This document shows positions 14,340 through 20,171 of a DNA stretch of 20,171 bases, piece after piece. Within the stretch, counting starts at the first letter, position 1; each line of letters opens with the position of its first letter. Made by a program: the position numbers and the translations under genes. The DNA is from an uncultured Collinsella sp. Lineage in GTDB: Bacteria; Actinomycetota; Coriobacteriia; Coriobacteriales; Coriobacteriaceae. A model generated the notes under the pieces. The model was not told where the DNA came from, made no database searches, and was given only the letters and a program-made list of their open reading frames with translations. Where the stretch lies: the NCBI GenBank assembly GCA_900550205.1, contig URRJ01000016.1:1-20171 (forward strand). The letters are read 5' to 3'.

Positions 14340-15692
14340 ATGTCAGACGACTTCTACACCATGGTCGACTCGGGAGACCCGGCACCCGATAACGAGCACA
14401 TCACCGGTGTGCGCGAAGAGCGGGTCGCGAGCGACGACGCAGCAAAAAAAGCACCGAGCGCCATGTATGCGGCGCGCATCGCCGTCTACGACGACATGCT
14501 GTCGACGCCGCGCGTGATCGTTATCGAGCCGCAAGACGTCCGTACCTATCTGGAAGAGACGACCAACACCGTCTATCAGTGCATGAAGGAACAGGGCGGT
14601 CATATCTCGCTCATGGTGATTCGCGAGATTGTGGAAAACTTCATCCACGCGCACTTCGCGGAGCCCATCATCTCCATCCTCGATGGGGGCGACACCATTC
14701 GCTTTGCCGACCAGGGGCCGGGCATCGACGACAAGGAGCGCGCCTTCGACTTTGGCGTAACCAGCGCAAATAGCAGTATGAAACGATATATCCGCGGCAC
14801 TGGAGCCGGTTTCCCCATGGTGCAGGAGTACCTGGAAAACGCCGGCGGGGCGGTATCGATCGAGGACAATATGGGCAACGGCACCGTCGTAACCGTAAGC
14901 CTCGACCCCAAACGTGTGCAGGAGATCGAGCGCGCCGGTGGACGCGGTGCCGCCGTGCGGCCCGAGACGGAGCAGCCCACATATCCCCTGCCGGGAGCTT
15001 TTGCGCAGCAGGCCATGGCGGCGCCGCAAATGCAGCCCCCCGTGGGACAGATGCAGCAGCCCGGAATGCTTCCTACGCAAGAGTCCCAGGCGGCATCGAT
15101 GACGATGCCACCAAACATGCCAGAGGCCATGCCGCTGGCGGATCAGAATGCAGCCACAATGCAGCAGGCGACGGGGACACCGGGTGGCCAGCAAATGGGT
15201 TACCAACCGTATCAACAGGGATATCCATATCAGCAGGTGCCGCCACTGGGATATGGCCAGCAGTTCCCGCAGCAGTACCAGCAGGGATATCAGCAGCCGT
15301 ACCAGCAAATGCCACAGCAGCAGTACAACCCCTGGGCCCAGCAGATGCCTCCGCAGCCTTACCAACAGTGGCCGCAAAGTTTTCAACAGCAGATGCCGCC
15401 AATGCAGAGTTCTCAACAACCGGCAGCTCAAATGATGTATCCTAATGCGGCTCAACAATATCCACAGCCGCCGGCGAACACATACGTAAGCGAACGTGGA
15501 AAGAAAGCGCTGGGCTATTTAGCTCAAAACGAAGCATGCGGAGCCACCGACTTGGCAAGGGCCCTTGGGAGCTCTGCCCCCACGTGGTCACGCACGCTCA
15601 ACGACCTGGCGCAAGTTGGTTTGGTGATCAAGCACGGCCAGAAATACCATCTGACCGAGCTTGGCAGAGACCGCGTGCAGGCGCAGGGTTAA
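14340..15692 (+). CDS. GHKL-type ATPase with Q-rich linker and C-terminal winged helix
   Basis: A 450-residue protein I cannot name. Residues about 60-190 form a GHKL (histidine-kinase/Hsp90-type) ATP-binding domain: N box REIVENFIHAHF (95-106), G1 box DQGPG (124-128), G2 box GTGAGF (153-158), and a closing GNGTVVTVSL strand. There is no histidine phospho-acceptor domain, so it is not an ordinary sensor kinase. Residues about 212-380 are low complexity; 281-380 contain 36 Gln, 20 Pro and 12 Tyr and no charged residue. Residues about 383-448 look like a MarR/ArsR-type winged helix (RGKKALGYLAQ... TDLARALG... LTELGRDRV). The ATG at 14340 has only a weak ribosome site. It is 15 bp upstream of dnaA on the same strand, so probably co-transcribed. 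A role in controlling DnaA or origin architecture is inference. Confidence 0.85.
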   Translation: MSDDFYTMVDSGDPAPDNEHITGVREERVASDDAAKKAPSAMYAARIAVYDDMLSTPRVIVIEPQDVRTYLEETTNTVYQCMKEQGGHISLMVIREIVENFIHAHFAEPIISILDGGDTIRFADQGPGIDDKERAFDFGVTSANSSMKRYIRGTGAGFPMVQEYLENAGGAVSIEDNMGNGTVVTVSLDPKRVQEIERAGGRGAAVRPETEQPTYPLPGAFAQQAMAAPQMQPPVGQMQQPGMLPTQESQAASMTMPPNMPEAMPLADQNAATMQQATGTPGGQQMGYQPYQQGYPYQQVPPLGYGQQFPQQYQQGYQQPYQQMPQQQYNPWAQQMPPQPYQQWPQSFQQQMPPMQSSQQPAAQMMYPNAAQQYPQPPANTYVSERGKKALGYLAQNEACGATDLARALGSSAPTWSRTLNDLAQVGLVIKHGQKYHLTELGRDRVQAQG

Positions 15693-15707
15693 GGAACGGG
15701 AGAGACA

Positions 15708-17420
15708 GTGGACGAGGAAGCAAGCATCATCTTGGGAGACGCCATCGCCTTTTGCCAGCGCGATGGCCAAGATGCGCGCCTCATCAATATGCTGGGGCAA
15801 TCGCGCGCCGTCAGCCTCACCGAAGACACCTTGACGATAGAGGCCCCCTCGCGCTTTGCCATCGCCCAGCTCAAAAAGCACCAACCGACCATCGAGGCGT
15901 ACCTGGAAGAAATCGCTTTTGCGCCGATCGCGCTCAACATCGTGGCACCCCAAGGCGCCGCGGCAGATAGCGCCGCGTCTGCGGCACCCGTCGTCCCCCC
16001 GACGGCGCCCGTGGCAGCCGCAACGTCGGCTCCCGAACACCAAATCGGCGATGTTTCCCGTGAAACCATGTCTGCCGCACCGACGGCAACGGCTCCCACG
16101 CCCCCTGCCACACACATGCCCATCGCGCACGACGCAACACCGGGCGAGAATTCGGGCATCGCAATCAAAAATACGCTTTCGGCCGATGATTTCCGCCGCA
16201 TGATGAATCAGATGAAAGGCGGCACGCCAGCAAAGAGCGAGCCCCGTGCCACGGCATCGGTCGTCGCAGCCCCGGCATCCGCGGCCGCGGCACCGATCGA
16301 GCAGAACACCGATGGCGCGCCCCTCGCGGCCAACTCAAAATTCACCTTCGAAAACTTTGTCTACGGCCCCGAAAACAGCCACGCCTATCGCTCGGCGCTT
16401 AAGTTCGCCGCGCTCGCAGACGAACGCGGTACGTGCACGTCCCTGTTCATCTATGGCAAATCGGGCTTGGGCAAGACCCACCTGTTGCTCGCAATAAAAA
16501 ACGAGCTTGCCGAGAAGTCACCCGAGATCAAGGTTAAGTATGCCAACTCGCAGGCATACCTCGATGACTTGATGACGGAGTTCGACCGCCAAAAGAAGAG
16601 CAATGCCCCCATCATGCAGGCATACCACGGTGTTGACGTGCTCATCATCGACGACATCCAAAACATCATCGGCAAGCGCGCAAGCGTGGACTATTTCTTC
16701 CAACTGATGGATGAGTTTATCCGCAACAATAAAAAAGTCGTGATCGCCGCCGACCGCGCCCCCAAAGACCTAAACATGGACGAGCGTCTGACCAGTCGCT
16801 TTAACGCCGGCATGCTCTGTTTGGTGGCAGAGCCGAGCTATGAGATGAAATACAAGATTTTGCAGCGCTACTACGAAAACACGATCGCGGTATCGCCCGA
16901 CGCGGACGACGATTCGCTGTTGGCGGCCTACGGCAGCGACTGCGGTCACTTGACCGACGAGCATTTTAAGCACATGGCCGAGGTCTCGGGCACCAACATC
17001 CGCGAGCTCGAGAGCTTTTGCGAGCGCTGCGCCGGCGAGGCGGGAGACCGCGAGCGCGAGGGCGGGGAGCTCACCTTTGACGACATCGACACCATCGCGA
17101 GCCAATACTTCGACACCTCGGCGAAAAAGATCAACGTGCAGACGGTTCAATCCGTCATCGAGGAGCAGTACGGGGTGACGCATGAGGAACTCATAGGCCC
17201 ACGCCGCAACGCCAACATTGCCAAAGCACGTCATATCGCTATCTATCTGGCGATTGAGATGTGCGAGATGACGACCACGGCCGTGGGTGCCGAATTTGGC
17301 AACCGTAACCACTCGACCGTCAGCACGAGCTATAAAAAGGTTCAGAAGATGATCCAAGAAGACCGCACCGTAACCGAGGACCTCAAATCGCTGCGAGACA
17401 AAATCACCCTACGCTCGTAG
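15708..17420 (+). CDS. dnaA: chromosomal replication initiator protein DnaA
   Basis: A 570-residue AAA+ initiator. The GTG start follows GGGAG. Domain I (about 1-80) is divergent and has no tryptophan, but keeps SLTEDTLTIEAPSRFAIAQL. A long Ala/Pro linker (about 80-208) forms domain II. Domain III has FTFENFVYG (212-220), Walker A GKSGLGKT (250-257), Walker B VLIIDDIQ (311-318), the arginine-finger region ERLTSRF (359-365) and sensor II TNIRELE (429-435). Domain IV has ARHIAIYLAIEM and the DNA-binding signature FGNRNHSTVSTSYKKV (530-545); Asn534 replaces the usual Asp of RDHTTV. It is followed by the origin half containing the AT-rich unwinding region. DnaA boxes on both flanks allow autoregulation. 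Confidence 0.97.
   Translation: MDEEASIILGDAIAFCQRDGQDARLINMLGQSRAVSLTEDTLTIEAPSRFAIAQLKKHQPTIEAYLEEIAFAPIALNIVAPQGAAADSAASAAPVVPPTAPVAAATSAPEHQIGDVSRETMSAAPTATAPTPPATHMPIAHDATPGENSGIAIKNTLSADDFRRMMNQMKGGTPAKSEPRATASVVAAPASAAAAPIEQNTDGAPLAANSKFTFENFVYGPENSHAYRSALKFAALADERGTCTSLFIYGKSGLGKTHLLLAIKNELAEKSPEIKVKYANSQAYLDDLMTEFDRQKKSNAPIMQAYHGVDVLIIDDIQNIIGKRASVDYFFQLMDEFIRNNKKVVIAADRAPKDLNMDERLTSRFNAGMLCLVAEPSYEMKYKILQRYYENTIAVSPDADDDSLLAAYGSDCGHLTDEHFKHMAEVSGTNIRELESFCERCAGEAGDREREGGELTFDDIDTIASQYFDTSAKKINVQTVQSVIEEQYGVTHEELIGPRRNANIAKARHIAIYLAIEMCEMTTTAVGAEFGNRNHSTVSTSYKKVQKMIQEDRTVTEDLKSLRDKITLRS
16052..16067. promoter_or_regulatory. parS-like site inside dnaA (near match)
   Basis: TGTTTCCCGTGAAACC matches parS at 14 of 16 bases, and 13 of 14 in the core, inside the DnaA linker coding sequence (Asp-Val-Ser-Arg-Glu-Thr). 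Intragenic parS sites near the origin are known in other bacteria, so ParB binding is plausible. Confidence 0.5.
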
Positions 17421-17658
17421 GAAAATAACCACACCTGTTGATAACTTGTCGAAACCCCGGGCATAAGATGTCTAAAACCAACCGGCCGGTGACGAAAAGT
17501 TTTCAGCAGGTTTTGAACGTTGAAAACGAGGTCGGTTGTACACAGGTTTCTGTCGAATCTCCTTTTAGGTCTGACCAGCGCTTTTGCGAGTATTCGACAG
17601 TTTCGTCAGTGTTATTACTATTATTAAGATATTTATATCTATAGAAAGGTATTAAAAG
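17421..17658. other. oriC: replication origin (origin half 2) with unwinding region
   Basis: This 238-bp dnaA-dnaN gap carries several DnaA-box-like sites. They are ACCTGTTGATAACT (17433-17446, inverted), AGTTTTCAGCAGGT (17498-17511), an inverted TTTTCAACG (17518-17526) and TTGTACACA (17536-17544, fits TTNTNCACA). TTCGACA-type heptamers lie at 17447-17453, 17551-17557 and 17593-17599. Next come five triplets TTA TTA CTA TTA TTA (17612-17626), matching the DnaA-trio pattern on the opposite strand. An AT-rich tract with the inverted repeat AGATAT-TT-ATATCT (17627-17640) follows. This is the expected order of boxes, trios and unwinding element, reading toward dnaN. Confidence 0.83.
17612..17640 (+). 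other. DnaA-trio run and AT-rich DNA unwinding element
   Basis: Five consecutive [C/T]T[A/T] triplets at 17612-17626 read 3'-AAT AAT GAT AAT AAT-5' on the complementary strand, fitting the DnaA-trio consensus 3'-[G/A]A[T/A]-5'. The adjoining bases to 17640 are nearly all A or T. It is the most AT-rich stretch I noticed in the window. Confidence 0.65.
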
Positions 17659-18762
17659 ATGAAGTTCACCGTCAGCCAAAGCTCGCTTACGCAAGCCATC
17701 GGCGTCGTCATGAAGGGCGTCGCTTCGGCATCTACCCTCCCCATCCTGTCGGGTGTGCTCGTCAAGGCGCAAGACGGTATCTTGGAATTTCAGACCTCAA
17801 ACTACACCATCTCGATTCGCCACCGTATCGCCGCCCATGTCGAGGAGGAGGGCGAGATGGTTATTCCCTGCAAGATGCTCTCCAACATCACCAAGACCTT
17901 GCCCGACGCTCCGGTCACCTTTGAGCTCTCCGAGCGCCAGGTGTTGATCGGTTGCGAAAAGAGCTCGTTCCGCCTTAACACGCTCGACGCCAACGACTTT
18001 CCGGAGTTTCCGGCCTATGCCATCGAGAGTGCCGTCGAGTTGCCGACCGACATCCTGTCCGAGATGGTCGGCCGCGTGTGGCGCGTCACCTCGACCGATA
18101 AAGCTCGCCCCATCCTGGGCGGCGTGCACATGAAGGTCGAGAACAACACCGTGCGCCTGGTGGCGACCGACTCCTTCCGCTTGGCCGTGTGCGACACCCA
18201 GGTCGAGACCTCGACACTCGAGGGCTCGTTTGAGCTCAACGTCCCGGCCGATGCCTTTAACGACGCGCTCAGCATTATGGCGAGCCAAGCCACCATCATG
18301 ATCGGCGCCACCGACACCCAGGTCGTCTTTGAGGCCGGCAACACCACCTATGTGTCGCGTCGTATCGAGGGCACGTACCCCAACTACAAGCAGCTCATCC
18401 CCGATTCGTGCGTGACGAGCGTCAAGATCGATGTGGCGGCCTTCAACGCCGCCCTGAAGCGCGTTGCCGTTATCGCCAGCGCCAACCCCGCCGTCAAATT
18501 CGAGATCGATGTCGAGAACGGCCAGATGGGCCTGTCCTCCATCTCCAACGACCAGGATCTGGCGCAGGAGACCATTGACGTCGAGGCCGAGGGCGAGTCG
18601 GGCACCATCGCCTTCAACTACCACTACATCTTCGGCTGTCTCAATGCCCTGTCCAAGGAGAAAGAGATCACGCTGGAGCTCAAGAGCTACTCGCAGGCGG
18701 GCATCTTTAAGTCCTACGACAAGATCAACTACCTGTACCTGGTCATGCCGGTGCGCATCTAG
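17659..18762 (+). CDS. dnaN: DNA polymerase III beta subunit (sliding clamp)
   Basis: A 367-residue ring-forming processivity clamp. The N-terminal MKFTVSQSSLTQAIGVVMKGV, PILSGVLVKA, RPILGGVHMKVENNTVRLVATDSFRLAV and the C-terminal NYLYLVMPVRI are all typical of the family. The three repeated clamp domains fit the normal length. The ATG at 17659 follows GAAAGG at nine bases. It sits directly after the origin; any promoter in that gap would overlap the unwinding region. recF follows after 9 bp. Confidence 0.97.
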   Translation: MKFTVSQSSLTQAIGVVMKGVASASTLPILSGVLVKAQDGILEFQTSNYTISIRHRIAAHVEEEGEMVIPCKMLSNITKTLPDAPVTFELSERQVLIGCEKSSFRLNTLDANDFPEFPAYAIESAVELPTDILSEMVGRVWRVTSTDKARPILGGVHMKVENNTVRLVATDSFRLAVCDTQVETSTLEGSFELNVPADAFNDALSIMASQATIMIGATDTQVVFEAGNTTYVSRRIEGTYPNYKQLIPDSCVTSVKIDVAAFNAALKRVAVIASANPAVKFEIDVENGQMGLSSISNDQDLAQETIDVEAEGESGTIAFNYHYIFGCLNALSKEKEITLELKSYSQAGIFKSYDKINYLYLVMPVRI

Positions 18763-18771
18763 CGTCTATCG

Positions 18772-19878
18772 ATGGCTATGTTCGCCCACGAGCTTTCCGT
18801 CGCGCACTACCGCAGCTTCGACCGTTATCGTCTGACCCTGAGCGGCGGCGTGACGGTGCTCGCGGGACCCAACGCGGCGGGGAAGACCAACCTCATAGAG
18901 GCGCTGCAGCTGCTGACGAGCGGCACCTCGTTTAGGCATCCGACCGCTGCCGAGCTCGTGCGCGACGGCGTGGGCTCGTGCAAGGTCGAGCTGAGGCTCG
19001 AGGGCGATGGGCGCGTGCTGGACATGGGGCTGTGCGTAGAGGACGGCAAGCGCTCGTTTAGCCGTAACGGCAAGCGGTGCGCGGCCGCCGGCGTGCGCGG
19101 TGTGCTGCCGAGCGTTCTGTTTTGCCCGGACCACCTGGATATGGTCAAGCGTGGCGCCAGCGTCCGCCGCGCCGCGCTCGACGACTTTGGCGTGCAGCTG
19201 AGTGCACGCTACGCCGACCTTTCGAGCACCTATGGCCGCTGCGTGACGCAGCGCAATGCCCTGCTCAAGGAGAGCTGGTGCTGCCGCGAGATGCTTGGCG
19301 CCTGGAATGAATCGCTTGCCCGTGCGGGCTCGGCCCTGCTCGTGCATCGTTTGGCCCTGGTCGACCGACTGGCGGGCCATGTGCGCGATGCTTACGGACA
19401 AGTGGCGTCCGGCGAGCCCGCGGACGTGTCCTACGTGTCCACGCTGGGGGATTTGCCCCAGACCGAGGACCGAGAAGAGCTGAAGGGCTGGGCGTACGAG
19501 CGCATGTTGGCGGCGCTCGACGAGCGCGCCGACGAGGAGATGCGCCGCGGCGTGACGCTCGTGGGGCCGCATCGCGACGAGATCGAGTTTTCCGTTGCGG
19601 GGCGGTCTGCCCGTTCATTTGCCAGCCAAGGACAGCAGCGTACGCTGGTGCTGGCCTGGAAGGTGGCGGAGGTGGCCGTTGCCCGCGGCATTTTGGGCAC
19701 TGCCCCGCTGCTGCTGTTGGATGACGTGATGAGTGAGCTTGACGCCGGGCGCCGAGACGCTTTTCTGCAGTTGATCGGCGATGATATCCAGACGGTCATA
19801 ACCACCACCAACCTGGGGTACTTTAACGATGACCTGCTTGATCGAGCCAAGGTGGTGAGCATGGGTGAGGCGCGCTAA
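18772..19878 (+). CDS. recF: DNA replication and repair protein RecF
   Basis: A 368-residue SMC-like ATPase that helps load RecA at gaps with RecO and RecR. Walker A is GPNAAGKT (32-39), after the N-terminal LSVAHYRSFDRYRL. The ABC signature region is FASQGQQRTLVLAWKVAE and Walker B is PLLLLDDVMSELD, both near the C terminus. The ribosome site is weak; the ATG at 18772 is followed by another at 18778, so the start may shift by two codons. It is probably translated in an operon with dnaN. Its end overlaps the next gene by 14 bp. Confidence 0.95.
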   Translation: MAMFAHELSVAHYRSFDRYRLTLSGGVTVLAGPNAAGKTNLIEALQLLTSGTSFRHPTAAELVRDGVGSCKVELRLEGDGRVLDMGLCVEDGKRSFSRNGKRCAAAGVRGVLPSVLFCPDHLDMVKRGASVRRAALDDFGVQLSARYADLSSTYGRCVTQRNALLKESWCCREMLGAWNESLARAGSALLVHRLALVDRLAGHVRDAYGQVASGEPADVSYVSTLGDLPQTEDREELKGWAYERMLAALDERADEEMRRGVTLVGPHRDEIEFSVAGRSARSFASQGQQRTLVLAWKVAEVAVARGILGTAPLLLLDDVMSELDAGRRDAFLQLIGDDIQTVITTTNLGYFNDDLLDRAKVVSMGEAR

Positions 19879-20171
19879 TTTTGAGCGCGAGAATGGCACG
19901 GTTGCCTTCGGCGGCTTTTTAGAGGCCGAACGCCAGCGCATTATGGCCGCGGCGACACCGGAGCGTCGTGCCCAAATGGAGGCCGCCGAGCAATCGCGTG
20001 CAATCTATCGCGCCTGGAACGCGGTGTGCGCGGGAACGCGCGAAGGGCGCCATGTGACGGGCCTGCGCTATCTGCCCGAGTCCAACGAGCTGTTGGTGTA
20101 TCTCGACTCGCCCTCGTGGACGCAGGAAATGACGCTGCTGCGCGAGATCATCCGCGCGCGCATGGAGCGCG
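19865..20171 (+). CDS. DUF721/DciA-like protein, 3' end outside window
   Basis: 102 residues are visible and the gene runs off the right edge. The GTG start at 19865 overlaps the recF stop by 14 bp, with AAGGTGG upstream. After a basic, helical N terminus (FGGFLEAERQRIMAAATPERRAQ), the segment IYRAWNAVCAGTREGRHVTGLRYLPESNELLVYLDSPSWTQEMTLLREII fits DUF721: a W-x-x-V start, the nucleic-acid-binding-like strand region, and the S-x-W-x-x-E-x-x-x-L helix. DciA family members load the replicative helicase in many bacteria, and a DUF721 gene after recF is common in actinobacteria. A helicase-loading role here is an inference from family and position. Confidence 0.82.
   Translation, partial: MRRANFERENGTVAFGGFLEAERQRIMAAATPERRAQMEAAEQSRAIYRAWNAVCAGTREGRHVTGLRYLPESNELLVYLDSPSWTQEMTLLREIIRARMER

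Noticed and set aside
14343..15458. A 371-codon minus-strand open frame opposite the GHKL ATPase gene
   Set aside because: Leu/Arg/His-rich translation is the mirror of the Gln-codon tract. The plus strand has three intact ATP-binding boxes and a winged helix.
15180..15480. Possible DNA tandem repeat or CRISPR-like array in the Q-rich tract
   Set aside because: The units are irregular in length and spacing and follow codons for Gln, Tyr and Pro. There are no uniform repeats with unique spacers.
17518..17658. Sigma-A promoter for dnaN near TACTAT (17616-17621)
   Set aside because: The hexamer 17 bp upstream is TTCGAC, a poor -35. The match is too weak to claim in an AT-rich unwinding region.
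17797..18624. A 275-codon minus-strand open frame opposite dnaN
   Set aside because: It is an antisense shadow of a certain dnaN reading frame, with no motif of its own.

Overview
This window is the chromosome-origin neighbourhood of a moderately GC-rich actinobacterium, most likely a Coriobacteriia member close to Collinsella. That assignment rests on recognition of the gene order and protein flavour: a paired set of WYL regulators, an actinobacterial-type YidC and Jag, and an extra ATPase gene beside dnaA. No database search was possible, so genus level is an inference.

Layout, left to right. Positions 1-1656 (minus) hold the 5' part of a membrane-anchored M28-peptidase-like gene that runs off the left edge. 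Two overlapping PafB/PafC-like WYL regulators (plus) converge on a ddl-dinG pair (minus). rlmN (plus) stands alone and is divergent from ddl. A minus-strand block follows, in transcription order from the right: rpmH, rnpA, yidD, yidC, jag, a strong terminator, then rsmG, parA, parB and a small membrane gene, ending at a second terminator. Three perfect parS sites with exact 39-bp spacing lie between rsmG and parA. From 14340 rightward the plus strand reads: a GHKL-type ATPase with a glutamine-rich linker and a winged helix, then dnaA, dnaN, recF and the start of a DUF721/DciA-like gene.

The replication origin appears bipartite. Noncanonical DnaA-box-like sequences (core TTTTCAACA inside a 14-base consensus) sit both upstream of the ATPase gene (about 14190-14320) and between dnaA and dnaN (17421-17658). 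The second region also has a run of five DnaA-trio-type triplets and an AT-rich stretch, so unwinding probably happens just upstream of dnaN. The coding strand switches at this point, as expected at an origin.

The genes combine replication initiation (dnaA, dnaN, recF, DUF721), chromosome segregation (parABS), the conserved rpmH-rnpA-yidD-yidC-jag expression and membrane-insertion cluster, and peripheral DNA-damage and cell-wall functions (WYL pair, dinG, ddl). The strongest candidate for an undescribed system is the ATPase at 14340-15692. It is encoded between the two halves of the origin, 15 bp ahead of dnaA, and combines an intact GHKL ATP-binding site, an uncharged Q/P/Y/M-rich low-complexity region and a C-terminal DNA-binding-type fold. 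No tRNA, rRNA, CRISPR array, insertion sequence or prophage was seen.
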